IMG/VR virus record: IMGVR_UViG_3300007229_000086
Location: 1-23,870 of that record
Source of the DNA: a virus
Direction: 5' to 3' (one strand)
Length of the DNA stretch: 23,870 bases
Shown one piece after another: positions 1-8,454 of this stretch. The notes under the pieces were generated by a model that made no database searches, was not told the DNA's origin, and was given only the letters and a program-made list of their open reading frames with translations. A program made the translations under genes and the position numbers. The stretch's first letter is position 1; each line of letters starts with the position of its first letter.

Positions 1-537
1 GAAAATTACGACGAGTACAGCCGGGCGATACTGCGCGGCGCGGCGGCCGGTGCGGGCTTAACTTACGAAGCGTTCACGGGCGATTTATCGAACGTCAACT
101 TTTCATCTGGCCGCATGGGTTGGATTGAGCAAAGCAGAAGTATCAAGGAATTGCAGGAAGACGTTATAATTTTGCAACTATGCGCGCCGGTTTGGGATTG
201 GTTCGTTAAGGCGGCCACGGTCGCGGGCCAGCTTCGCGTTGGTGCCGAAATAGAAACAAGCTGGACGGCGCCGCGCCGCGAAATGATCGACCCTGTTAAG
301 GAGACGAAAGCCCTTAACGATCTTATCCGCGCAGGGCTTACCAGTTGGCAGGACGTCGTTAGGGAGATGGGGGGCGACCCGGAAATACTACGAGCCGAAA
401 TAGTGGCCGATATGGCGCTATTTGACAGCATAGGGGCGAAACCCACAATAGACCCAAGATACGACCCCAAAAGAAATGACACAACGGGAGCGCCCACCAA
501 GGCGCCACCGGCAAACAAGGTAAACGATGGCGGATAA
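1..537 (+). CDS. Phage portal protein, lambda gpB type (C-terminal part)
   Basis: The reading frame is open from base 1, so the N-terminus lies outside the window; 178 codons remain before the TAA. The portal is the dodecameric ring at the capsid vertex through which DNA enters and leaves. The visible part resembles the end of lambda-type portals: a GLTYEAFTGDLSNVNFSSGR segment at about residues 19-38, a helical stretch with WDWFVKAA, then RREMIDPVKETKA and a GLTSWQDVVREMGGDPE segment, and finally a polar, disordered tail. The internal ATG at 115 is not the true start because homology-like sequence continues upstream to the edge. The stop overlaps the next gene by 11 bases, which suggests translational coupling. 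Family assignment is by motif recognition and gene order. Confidence 0.87.
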   Translation, partial: ENYDEYSRAILRGAAAGAGLTYEAFTGDLSNVNFSSGRMGWIEQSRSIKELQEDVIILQLCAPVWDWFVKAATVAGQLRVGAEIETSWTAPRREMIDPVKETKALNDLIRAGLTSWQDVVREMGGDPEILRAEIVADMALFDSIGAKPTIDPRYDPKRNDTTGAPTKAPPANKVNDGG

Positions 538-2542
538 CAGCCAAACGACAGCAGCACACACGGACGGCACCGGGCAAATGGGGCATCTACACGTCCGCGC
601 GCTTTTTCGGTCGGAAACGATAAACGAAGAGGCCCGCACGGTAGAGGTAACATTCGCCACGGAAGAGCCTTATTTAAGGCAGTCTTACCGGGGCGCGTAT
701 TACGAAACTCTAAGCTTTAACCCCGCCCATGTACGTATGGGGCGCCTGCAAAGCGGCGCGCCGCTGATAGATAACCACGAATTTGCAAACAGCCGCACCG
801 CCGACAGTGTTATCGGCGTGGTGGAAAGCGCGCGGATAGTTGGCAAAGAGGGCCGGGCGATTGTTCGGTTTTCGAAGCGGGAAAACGCCGACGATCTTTT
901 TAAGGACGTCGTCGACGGTATTTTACGTAATATTTCCGTGGGTTATCGCGTGTATGCGTACGAAATTACGGAATTTGAGGACAAGCCCGACCAATATAAA
1001 GCGGTAGATTGGGAGCCTTTCGAGGTGTCTATCGTTCCCGTTCCGGCGGATTACAAGGCGCAAGTTCGCAGCGGCGATAGCGCCGACACAAACAATGTTA
1101 ACTTTTTAAAATCAGTTGTTAGAATGGAAGAGCAGAACAACCCAACCCAGGCACCCGTAGAGGTCCCCACGGTTGAAACGCGCCAAGCGGCGCCAGTTCA
1201 AGCCCCCGCGACGACTACCCAACCAGCAGCCGCGACGGCTACGGACACGCGCAACGCGGCACAAATCGCCACGGACGAGCGCGCACGTATTCGACGCATC
1301 CAGGAACTTGCCCGTGTGGCCGGTACGCCTGAAAGCGTGGTTAACGGGTTAGTCGAACGGGGCGTTAGCGTCGAAATGGCGCAGGACGAAATTACCCGCG
1401 TTTGGGCCGCTTCGGCCGCCCCTGCGCAAGACGGACGGACGCCCAGCGCGGCCGTAACCGGCGAAGCCGAAAGCGTAACCCGCGCGGCCGCGATCGAAAA
1501 CGCCATTTTGCACCGCTCAGGCGTTGCGGGCGTAACACTCCGCGACGACGCGCGGAATTTCCGCAACATGACCCTTTTGGACATGGCGCGCGAAGAGTTG
1601 ACCGCTCGCGGCGTACAGGTACGCGGATTGTCGGCAATGGAAATTGCCCGTATGGTCCTGACTCGTGGCGCCTACGGCGCGCACAGCACCAGCGACTTTG
1701 TCAACATCCTGGGCAACACGGTTAACCGGGCGTTGCAGGCGGCTTACCTGGAGGCTCCGCGCACGTTCCAGGCGTTCACCCGCCAGACCACAGCTAACGA
1801 TTTCCGCGAAAAGACTACCGTACAGCTTTCCGGCATGATCGGAGGCTTTGAGGAAGTTCTGGAAGGCGGCGAATACAAAGCGGGCAAGTTCACGGACAAA
1901 GCCGAAAGCTACGCCGTTAAGACTTACGGTAAGCTTATTACCATTACCCGCCAAGCCCTGATTAACGACGACCTGGGCGCGTTTAGCCGCATCCCCGCCG
2001 CAATGGCGGCCGAAGCTGCGCAACTGCAAAGCGACTTGGTTTACGGCATCCTGACGGGTAACCCCCTTATGTCTGACGGCTTCGCGCTTTTCAGCACGCA
2101 ACACGCCAACCAGGCCGCAAGTGGTACCGCGTTGAGCACGACGTCTTTGTCGGCCGCCCGCGCTACGTTCCGCAAGCAAACCGGCATGAACGGCCGTTAT
2201 TTGAACCTGACGCCCACGTATTTGATCGTCGGCCCTGATTTGGAGGCTACCGCCTTGGCGATTTTGAACGGCAACATTTACGCGGACAGCACTGCAAACG
2301 TAAACATCTGGAAAGGTGCCCTTACGTTGGTGGTTGACCCCCGCCTGGGTTCCGCTTGGTTCCTTTCCGCCACGCCTTCGACCGTTGATACGATCGAATA
2401 CGCGTTTTTGTCTGGAGCCGGTGAACTGTACACCGAAACGATGGATGGTTTCCACGTCGACGGTATGCAACTGAAGGCCCGTATGGACTTCGGCACCAAG
2501 GCGATTGACCACCGTGGACTTTATAAGAACGCGGGCGTTTAA
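527..2542 (+). CDS. Fused prohead protease / major capsid protein
   Basis: This 671-aa protein joins two head functions normally encoded separately. Residues about 20-185 form a U35/HK97-type prohead protease: a His in DNHE (H84), a Ser in RNISVGYR (S137) and a Glu in PFEVSIVPVPA (E166) sit at spacings close to the Ser-His-Glu triad of that family. Residues about 190-330 are low in hydrophobics and rich in Ala, Thr, Pro and Gln, then helical (TDERARIRRIQELARVAG), which fits a linker with scaffolding role. From about residue 385 the sequence (FVNILGNTVNRALQAAYLEA, then GKLITITRQALINDDL) resembles Mu gpT major head subunits with the HK97 fold. The enzyme probably cuts itself off during head maturation. 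ATG at 527 lies inside the portal stop region (ATGGCGGATAA). Fusions of this kind occur in other phages. Confidence 0.9.
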   Translation: MADNSQTTAAHTDGTGQMGHLHVRALFRSETINEEARTVEVTFATEEPYLRQSYRGAYYETLSFNPAHVRMGRLQSGAPLIDNHEFANSRTADSVIGVVESARIVGKEGRAIVRFSKRENADDLFKDVVDGILRNISVGYRVYAYEITEFEDKPDQYKAVDWEPFEVSIVPVPADYKAQVRSGDSADTNNVNFLKSVVRMEEQNNPTQAPVEVPTVETRQAAPVQAPATTTQPAAATATDTRNAAQIATDERARIRRIQELARVAGTPESVVNGLVERGVSVEMAQDEITRVWAASAAPAQDGRTPSAAVTGEAESVTRAAAIENAILHRSGVAGVTLRDDARNFRNMTLLDMAREELTARGVQVRGLSAMEIARMVLTRGAYGAHSTSDFVNILGNTVNRALQAAYLEAPRTFQAFTRQTTANDFREKTTVQLSGMIGGFEEVLEGGEYKAGKFTDKAESYAVKTYGKLITITRQALINDDLGAFSRIPAAMAAEAAQLQSDLVYGILTGNPLMSDGFALFSTQHANQAASGTALSTTSLSAARATFRKQTGMNGRYLNLTPTYLIVGPDLEATALAILNGNIYADSTANVNIWKGALTLVVDPRLGSAWFLSATPSTVDTIEYAFLSGAGELYTETMDGFHVDGMQLKARMDFGTKAIDHRGLYKNAGV

Positions 2543-2559
2543 TCGCAACCGAACGAAAC

Positions 2560-2585
2560 GCCGCCGCGCCTAACCGCGTGGCGGC
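2560..2585 (+). other. GC-rich stem-loop after the capsid gene
   Basis: GCCGCC at 2560-2565 pairs with GGCGGC at 2580-2585, and the stem extends inward by GCG/CGC across a two-base bulge. A+T-rich sequence follows but without a run of T, so it is a poor intrinsic terminator. It may protect or process the 3' end of the capsid mRNA. Seen by eye; function inferred. Confidence 0.5.
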
Positions 2586-2614
2586 AATTTATAAAAAATT
2601 GAAAAATTAGCAAA

Positions 2615-2935
2615 ATGACTAATTACATTCAGCAAGGTCACAGCGTGGACGTAGTGGCGCCCGTGGGCGGCTACACCAGCGGCGACCTGGTCGTCGTCGG
2701 CACCCTTGTCGGTATCGCAAACACGACCGTACTGGCGGGCGAAAAATGCGCTATTAGCGTTGAGGGTGTTTTCGAGATTCCGAAGCTTACCGGCGCTTTG
2801 AGCGTTGGCGCTAAGGTTTACAGCGACGCTGGCGCCGCCGTGGACACCACGAACACCGACACCTTGGTCGGTAAGGTCGTAGAAGCTGCTTTGAGCGGCG
2901 ACACGACCGTAAAAGTGCTTTTGGTAAACGCCTAA
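2615..2935 (+). CDS. Capsid cement/decoration protein, DUF2190 type
   Basis: A 106-aa small beta-rich protein. It opens with a QGHSVDVVAPVGGYTSGDLV segment, followed by VGTLVGIANTTV and AISVEGVFEIPKLTGALSVG, and ends with a strand KVLLVNA. This Gly/Val-rich pattern is typical of DUF2190 proteins, which bind the outside of the capsid lattice and stabilise it, and which usually lie beside the major capsid gene as here. The ATG follows an A-rich leader without Shine-Dalgarno sequence, as expected in Bacteroidota. It is separated from the capsid gene by 72 bases that hold a stem-loop, so its expression level could be set separately. Confidence 0.8.
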   Translation: MTNYIQQGHSVDVVAPVGGYTSGDLVVVGTLVGIANTTVLAGEKCAISVEGVFEIPKLTGALSVGAKVYSDAGAAVDTTNTDTLVGKVVEAALSGDTTVKVLLVNA

Positions 2936-2956
2936 ACAGCGTACAAAAACGACGTT

Positions 2957-3301
2957 ATGCCCTCCTACTTCGATAGCCTACAAAAGCGCGTGTTTACCCT
3001 TGCTAAAGGCCGTTTCGGCTTTACGGCGAGTTACACAAGCGCCGACGGGCTGGCGACGTGGGAGGGCATCGTTTTGTTTGGCAACCCGTCTGAAATGTAC
3101 AAGCTGGCCGGTATGCCCTTTGAGCCTAACCGGTATACGATGGAGTACCAAAGCGGCGACTTACCCGGACTTTTGGAACGCGTACACGCGCGCCAAACCG
3201 ACGAAAAGGTAACGGTCGACGGTGTGGAATATTACGTTACTTCGGTCGACGCGGTACACGACGGCGAAACGTTCCGCGCAAACTTAACCCCGTTCCTATA
3301 A
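2957..3301 (+). CDS. Probable head-tail joining protein
   Basis: A 114-aa protein placed between the capsid cement gene and the Gp37-family gene, where phages of this layout encode a small connector. It shows alternating beta strands (EGIVLFGNPSEMYKLAG, DEKVTVDGVEYYVTSVDAVH, TFRANLTPFL) like the short beta-barrel connectors of the lambda gpFII/Gifsy-2 type. Those sit under the portal and receive the tail. The stop codon overlaps the next start (TAATG at 3299-3303), so the pair is translationally coupled. The functional call rests mainly on position and size; no diagnostic motif is visible. Confidence 0.5.
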   Translation: MPSYFDSLQKRVFTLAKGRFGFTASYTSADGLATWEGIVLFGNPSEMYKLAGMPFEPNRYTMEYQSGDLPGLLERVHARQTDEKVTVDGVEYYVTSVDAVHDGETFRANLTPFL

Positions 3302-3846
3302 TGGCTACCACTTCGCTAAGTTACGACAGGTTAGAAGATGCGATAGCCGCAAGGCTTAGCGCCCTCATACCCCTGGGCTATGAGGTTAAGACGTTGCCGG
3401 ACACCGAAGCGGAATTGCAGCGCCCGGCGGGCTTTAAGCCCCGCGTTACGGTCGCCTATTCCGGTAGCAACTTCGGCGATGGGGCCGATAGCAAAAACCC
3501 GGCCGTCCACCTTACCGGCGCGGTCGCTCAGACAGAATTTTGCACTCTCGATGTAGTTTTCGAGGCGCAACGCCTGCGCGGCAATCGCGGGTACCACGAA
3601 GCCCTCCGCTTAGCTATGCGGCTACTTTTAGGATTTAAGCCGATCGGCTGGTCGAAATTAATGTTTCGCACCAACGAATTTAAGAACCATGCGGACGGCA
3701 TTTTCGTTTTTCACCTTGTCGTTACCTGCTACCGCTTTATAATGGAGGCCACCGACGACCAGGGCGCACCGTTGAACCTCGACGGTACGACGGGCCAACC
3801 CGCCGAACCTTTGTTAACCGACGCTAATTTTACAATCGCGTGCTAG
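3301..3846 (+). CDS. Gp37-family protein (Mu-like), likely tail terminator/completion
   Basis: A 181-aa protein that resembles the Gp37 family of Mu-like phages. It has an N-terminal helix (YDRLEDAIAARLSALIP), a basic strand segment, a central TEFCTLDVVFEAQRLRGNRG stretch with a helical RLAMRLLLGFKP, and a C-terminal hydrophobic strand IFVFHLVVTCYRF. Gp37 genes sit at the head-tail junction and are thought to help complete the connector or tail terminator. ATG at 3301 overlaps the previous stop by one base. The end overlaps the next start (GTG at 3840) by seven bases. Role is inferred from family and location. Confidence 0.65.
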   Translation: MATTSLSYDRLEDAIAARLSALIPLGYEVKTLPDTEAELQRPAGFKPRVTVAYSGSNFGDGADSKNPAVHLTGAVAQTEFCTLDVVFEAQRLRGNRGYHEALRLAMRLLLGFKPIGWSKLMFRTNEFKNHADGIFVFHLVVTCYRFIMEATDDQGAPLNLDGTTGQPAEPLLTDANFTIAC

Positions 3847-4331
3847 AAAACGTAAAAATATCGGAATTGGCGGAGGTCGTAGAGTACGAAAACCAACGCT
3901 TTTTTTGTTCGCTGCCAAGCGGAGAAATTGCCGTCCGATCGTTTGCAGAATTGACGGGCGCGGAAAGCCTTATTTACATCGACGGCGGAGCGACAAAGAC
4001 GACCTTAGCGGCCGATTTAATCGACCGGCTTAGCGGTACGCCTTACGTCGCCGCCACGGGCTTAGAGGGTCCTACGTTTACCCTGGCAGCCTACCCCGGA
4101 AACGTTTTTCAACGGGTCGGCGATCTGGAGGTAGACAACCAACCAAGCGAAAACGCATTTTTCCCCCTGGCCGGTACCGGCGCGGTTTTGGGCTTCGGCT
4201 CAGATCGCGTTTATTCGTTACTTGCCACGGCGCGAAAAATACAATATAATAACCTGGCGGTTAGCCTTGCGCCCGTGGTGCAAGCGGGCGTCGGGTACTG
4301 GTCAATAAGCGGAACTTTCCGCGTAAGTTAA
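3840..4331 (+). CDS. Unrecognised protein at the head/fibre boundary
   Basis: A 163-aa protein that I do not recognise. It begins with GTG overlapping the end of the Gp37-family gene. The N-terminal third reads VKISELAEVVEYENQRFFCS, then SGEIAVRSFAELTG. The remainder is Gly/Ala-rich and beta-prone (TLAAYPGNVFQRVGD, then AVLGFGSDRVYSLLATARKI). The close packing with both neighbours shows that it belongs to the late operon, and the next two genes look fibre-like, so it may be an adaptor or fibre-associated protein. No catalytic motif, signal peptide or membrane segment is visible. Existence as a gene is well supported by coupling and length; the role is a guess. Confidence 0.7.
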   Translation: MLENVKISELAEVVEYENQRFFCSLPSGEIAVRSFAELTGAESLIYIDGGATKTTLAADLIDRLSGTPYVAATGLEGPTFTLAAYPGNVFQRVGDLEVDNQPSENAFFPLAGTGAVLGFGSDRVYSLLATARKIQYNNLAVSLAPVVQAGVGYWSISGTFRVS

Positions 4332-4338
4332 TACCACA

Positions 4339-5052
4339 ATGGCGACACAAACAAGGACCGTTTTAAAATCGTATTTCAATACCGGCGACTTTCCGACGGA
4401 AACGCAATTTGCCGATTTTATTGATAGTTACCGCCACATTGTAGACGATGCAATCGCGATCGCCGACGTTACCGGCCTAGCCGCTGCGCTCGCCTCCGCC
4501 ACGGTCGCCGATGGCGATAAGGGCGACATTATCGTAAGCGGTACCGGCGCGGTTTGGACCCTGGAGGCGACCGGCGTAAGCGCCGGAACTTACAACCAGG
4601 TAACGGTCGGATTAGACGGCCGCGTAACGGCCGGAGCCAACACCGGGGCGACCACGTTGGTAACCCTTAACGCGGGGTCAGAAACGACGCTCCGCGTACG
4701 CTACGAGGGCGCCACAGCGCCGTTATTTACGAAGAGCAGCGACGGCAACTATTTACTGGTCAGCGGCGCCGCTTCGCGCGTGTTGTCGTTCGTGTGGAGG
4801 GGCACGCCTGGCGGAGGGGTCGACCCAGCGACCTATACCGGCGGAGCGGTTAACCTGCTAATACGCGACGCGGACGGCGAACAACTTTACGGCGTTTACG
4901 AAGTTATAAGCGAAACGACCGGACAGGACGCGCGGAACATTCCAGGCGTTTTACTTTCGCAGACGGCGCCAACGGCGGGCGACACAAATTTAAACTTACC
5001 CAACGCCGCAAGCATTAGCGGCGGTTTTATAATCATCGGAAAAATAGCCTAA
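4339..5052 (+). CDS. Fibre-like structural protein
   Basis: A 237-aa protein with an N-terminal segment (VLKSYFNTGDFPTETQFADF, then SYRHIVDDAI) of a type often seen at the start of fibre-like proteins in Bacteroidota phages. A Gly/Thr-rich repetitive beta region follows (GDIIVSGTGAVWTLEATGVS, GTYNQVTVGLDGRVTAGA), then a C-terminal beta domain ending FIIIGKIA. The phrases GTYNQVTVGLDGRVTAG here and GITPATYTNANVTFDADGRA in the next protein are variants of one motif, so the two probably share a shaft architecture. No signal peptide is present, unlike its neighbour. It likely forms part of the adsorption apparatus. Confidence 0.6.
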   Translation: MATQTRTVLKSYFNTGDFPTETQFADFIDSYRHIVDDAIAIADVTGLAAALASATVADGDKGDIIVSGTGAVWTLEATGVSAGTYNQVTVGLDGRVTAGANTGATTLVTLNAGSETTLRVRYEGATAPLFTKSSDGNYLLVSGAASRVLSFVWRGTPGGGVDPATYTGGAVNLLIRDADGEQLYGVYEVISETTGQDARNIPGVLLSQTAPTAGDTNLNLPNAASISGGFIIIGKIA

Positions 5053-5054
5053 TT

Positions 5055-7763
5055 ATGCGCCACATTATAACCCTAATTACCCTTTTCTGCGCGTTCAGCT
5101 TATCCGCACAGATCACCGGCGAAGTCGACGACGTTTTCGTTTTGGGTGCGCAGTTTGGCGCGTCTACTACCTTAACTGATAGCACTTACCAAGTAAGCAG
5201 CACCCACCTATTTAGCCAACTTAACAACACCTTTTTACCCACGGGTATAGCGGTAGGCGATATTTTAGTCGACCCAAATAAGCGCCGATTTCGCGTTAAG
5301 GTCGTCGTTTCGACTACTTTCTTAACGTCCACTTTGCAAGTGGTCCGCTTACAGGCGCTAAACTTAGCGCCGTCCGGCGTCGGGTTTATCTATCGCCCGA
5401 CAGGTACAAACGATTTTATCCCTCGCGAGGTTGCCGGAATTATTAGCCCCGCGCTGGAAGCAATGATAGACAACCATAACGCGTACAATGCGGCCAATTT
5501 TGTAGGCGGGTCTGGCGGCGTGGGCGATGTAACAGCGGCGATACTGAACGATTCGATGCAAGTCGTTCGGGATAGTTTGGCGGCGGTGCGGGCGGATATT
5601 AGCACGGGTGCGGGCGAAAGCACGACGGTTTCAGATACGCCAACGATCGACCTTACCCTAACGGGTTCGGACATTACAGGTGATGTTGTGGCGGGGAGTA
5701 TTGGTGCAACGCAATTGGCAAGCACAGGGATAACACCAGCCACCTACACAAACGCCAATGTGACGTTTGATGCTGACGGGCGGGCAACGGCAGCGAGTAA
5801 TGGCACGGGTGGCGGTGTTGCAACAGTCGTAGCGGGAACAGGAATAAGCGTAAACGCTACCGACCCTGCTAATCCTGTTGTGACCAATACAGCACCAGAT
5901 CAGACTGTTGCTATCACTGGCGCGGGCAGTGTGGCGGTTACGGGCACTTACCCGAATTTTGTGGCGACTGGTAGTGGGGTAACGGGTACAGGAACGACTA
6001 ACACATTGCCTATGTTCACAGCCGCGACGACTTTAGGTGATAGCCCTGTTCAGTTTTTAACCGACAGAATAAAAATAAACGCGGATTACTTTCAAGTAAC
6101 AGGTAACACCCTTGAAAATAGAGCAGCTACGGCTAATTTCGGTGAGTTGTTTTTTAATACTACCAACTATACATTAGAAATGTACACGGGGACAACTTGG
6201 AAGCCTTTTTTAGACTACCAAGGCGCGGCGGGTAAAATTCCAGTTTGGACGGACAATAATCTTGGTTACAGTAATAATTTCCACTATAATACATCGAATG
6301 GCAGATTCGGCGTTGGGTTTTCTTCTGCTGCTGCGTACCAAGTTGAGTTCCGTAATGATCTTGGCGTAACATTAGGAGAAAAAGGTGTTTTTTGGGTTGG
6401 GAGAACAGACACAAGCAACCCAGGGTTAATTGCAGGGTATTACGCAAACGGGTCATCTGTTTCTTTTCCTATAATACGCGCGGGCGGTTCTGGTAACACG
6501 GGTTTTGCGCTGGGTGGGGCGACTTCAAATTACAATATATTTATAAGCTCTACCAATAAACGCACAGGATTTGATAATCTCGCGCCTAATTACAAGGTAG
6601 ATATTGGCGGTACAGACGCAGCAATAAGGCTCAACCCGCACAACACGACACTAACGGGCGCGGAAGGGCTGTTATTTGCTAACAGCGTAACCAAGGGGCT
6701 AAAAGGGCATGATGGAACGTCGTTTTACAGGATTCCGAAGTTTACGGACGCAGCGCCAGCCAACGGGCAAATTCCTGTTTTCAACTCTACGAGTGGAATG
6801 TACACGGCTACTACCCCAGCCTACCTAACAGCCGAAGTAGACGGAAGCGTGACTAATGAGTTACCCACATACACCAGTAGCGGCACAGGCCCGGTAAGCC
6901 CTAAAGAGGGTGACGTATGGCTGAACACCACGACCAACTTTCGACAAGTATATCTTGGCGGCGCATACCGTAATTTTCTAACAGGTAGTGCCAATAATGG
7001 AACTATTAGCGAAGTATCACTAGTTGATCTTAACGAGGCGTATTTTGTTGACCAAGACGGTGACGGAGCAGAATACCTTATAACTGAAAACGCGGGAACT
7101 GGAAACCTTGAAATTACAGCACCAGGGCAAATCACCAACCCCTATATCTTTTCCGATACGGGCGCGGGTGCCAACGACGTACAAAGAGGCTCCAACATAA
7201 CCACCGCACTAGCAAACCGACCAATAGCCACCACAGTAACCGCAAACCGACCCGCCATGTGGTCAGGCACCGGAAACGAGTTAACAGCATTCCCCCTGGA
7301 AAGCACACTCGGATTAGTTCGACAAACACAAACAACTGCGTTTGAGTTGGCAAGGGGGACGACAGGGGAAGCGCCAGCAGCCACAACAGCCGGGCGGCTA
7401 AGGTGGAACACCACAAAAGTGAAACCGGAAATTTCGGACGGCTCGGCTTACCGTCAATTGGCCTATACGAATGAGTACGGGCTCGAAACATTCATTATAA
7501 ACGCAACGTCAACAATCGCCCCCATTAAAAACATCTTTGTGTACACTGATGCAATAGTTAGCAGTGAGACCGTGACAATAGACGTGGCTAACTTGGTGGG
7601 GGGAACGATAATGAAGGTTTGGGCCGAAGGAACGATTATACTAGATAGTTCAGCGGGAAGTTTTGTTGCTTCGCCCGGTGCATCCGGAACCGCAACGGTA
7701 ACACTTACCGACCAAGTAGCCGAATATGTTTGGGCATTTGGTTCTTGGTTTAAAACAAATTAA
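5055..7763 (+). CDS. Large fibre-like protein with N-terminal signal peptide
   Basis: A 902-aa protein starting two bases after the previous stop. Residues 1-18 form a classical Sec signal peptide: a short charged start, a hydrophobic core (IITLITLFCAFSLSA) and a probable cleavage at SA|Q. The mature part is Thr/Gly/Asn-rich and repetitive, with shaft-like phrases (TPATYTNANVTFDADGRA, NAASN-like loops) and several GKIPVWTDNN / NGQIPVFNST modules, as in long beta-structured fibres. Base composition shifts along the gene: the middle, about 6,050-6,650, is visibly richer in A+T and uses different codons from the ends, which suggests mosaic exchange. A phage fibre would normally assemble in the cytoplasm, so export is unexpected. 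It could be displayed on or released from the infected cell, or the hydrophobic start could act otherwise. Confidence 0.65.
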   Translation: MRHIITLITLFCAFSLSAQITGEVDDVFVLGAQFGASTTLTDSTYQVSSTHLFSQLNNTFLPTGIAVGDILVDPNKRRFRVKVVVSTTFLTSTLQVVRLQALNLAPSGVGFIYRPTGTNDFIPREVAGIISPALEAMIDNHNAYNAANFVGGSGGVGDVTAAILNDSMQVVRDSLAAVRADISTGAGESTTVSDTPTIDLTLTGSDITGDVVAGSIGATQLASTGITPATYTNANVTFDADGRATAASNGTGGGVATVVAGTGISVNATDPANPVVTNTAPDQTVAITGAGSVAVTGTYPNFVATGSGVTGTGTTNTLPMFTAATTLGDSPVQFLTDRIKINADYFQVTGNTLENRAATANFGELFFNTTNYTLEMYTGTTWKPFLDYQGAAGKIPVWTDNNLGYSNNFHYNTSNGRFGVGFSSAAAYQVEFRNDLGVTLGEKGVFWVGRTDTSNPGLIAGYYANGSSVSFPIIRAGGSGNTGFALGGATSNYNIFISSTNKRTGFDNLAPNYKVDIGGTDAAIRLNPHNTTLTGAEGLLFANSVTKGLKGHDGTSFYRIPKFTDAAPANGQIPVFNSTSGMYTATTPAYLTAEVDGSVTNELPTYTSSGTGPVSPKEGDVWLNTTTNFRQVYLGGAYRNFLTGSANNGTISEVSLVDLNEAYFVDQDGDGAEYLITENAGTGNLEITAPGQITNPYIFSDTGAGANDVQRGSNITTALANRPIATTVTANRPAMWSGTGNELTAFPLESTLGLVRQTQTTAFELARGTTGEAPAATTAGRLRWNTTKVKPEISDGSAYRQLAYTNEYGLETFIINATSTIAPIKNIFVYTDAIVSSETVTIDVANLVGGTIMKVWAEGTIILDSSAGSFVASPGASGTATVTLTDQVAEYVWAFGSWFKTN

Positions 7764-7779
7764 TTTAAAAATAAACATT

Positions 7780-8448
7780 ATGAAAAAGTACTTTTTTTTA
7801 TCGGCGTTAATGCTTTGTATCTTTTTCACCAGCGCGCAGGAAATTATTTTCGAAAGTAGCGCGTATTTCCCTTACCAAGATTCCCTTTTCACATACCGTA
7901 CGATTACGGTAACAAATACGGGGATAGAGGGCGTAAACGATACGTCTGTTGTATGGTCCGCCCCTACCGACACCCTCGGGATTGCGCAGCAAATTGAGGT
8001 GTCAGCGATTAACAGCACTAACATGGCGGTCGCAAGATTTCGGAACGGGATATCTTTTAGAAACGTCTTGGTAAACTACTTGGCGCAGAAAACGCTGTTA
8101 GCTGCGCTTGGGATTGACCTAGATGCGCGTATGGTTGCGCGTTACGGGGCAAACGTGGCGGGTCGTTACCGAGTGTTCAGAACCGACGGAACGAACTTTT
8201 TTGTCGACGTAGCCGCGCACCCGACGAACCCGGCGGTAATGCGCGCGACGGGAACCGCAAATGAGGGTAATTTTAACGTGTTAATTTACGGTCGCTGGAT
8301 GCTGCGAATTGCTTTACCTGCGCCGGACAACATTACCTATTTGATACACGACAGCGACAGCACCGACCGCCCCATATTGCGTCACCCCTCGTTCTGGATT
8401 CCTAATGTAATGGTAACCTCTAAAAATACCAGAATGGTGAAACTGTAA
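7780..8448 (+). CDS. Exported protein of unknown function
   Basis: A 222-aa protein that I do not recognise. ATG at 7780 is chosen because it gives MKKYFFLSALMLCIFFTSAQ, a clear Sec signal peptide with likely cleavage after A19. The in-frame start 54 bases upstream would bury that signal and overlap the previous gene. The Cys in the core is not in a lipobox position, so a lipoprotein is unlikely. The mature chain is beta-prone with many aromatic residues and ends in a basic region. It lies 16 bases after the large fibre-like gene and is probably co-transcribed, so the two exported products may act together outside the cytoplasmic membrane. Confidence 0.6.
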   Translation: MKKYFFLSALMLCIFFTSAQEIIFESSAYFPYQDSLFTYRTITVTNTGIEGVNDTSVVWSAPTDTLGIAQQIEVSAINSTNMAVARFRNGISFRNVLVNYLAQKTLLAALGIDLDARMVARYGANVAGRYRVFRTDGTNFFVDVAAHPTNPAVMRATGTANEGNFNVLIYGRWMLRIALPAPDNITYLIHDSDSTDRPILRHPSFWIPNVMVTSKNTRMVKL

Positions 8449-8454
8449 ACAGCC

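Noticed and set aside
1517-2548. 343-aa open frame on the - strand opposite the capsid gene
   Set aside because: It mirrors a conserved capsid coding region, has no recognisable family pattern, and similar long - strand frames occur opposite many genes because the DNA is G+C-rich.
2560-2585. Stem-loop after the capsid gene as an intrinsic terminator
   Set aside because: The stem is good but the following bases are mixed A and T without a T run, so it is listed as a stem-loop only.
7726-7779. Upstream start for the 222-aa exported protein
   Set aside because: It would overlap the fibre-like gene and place 18 residues before an otherwise perfect signal peptide.
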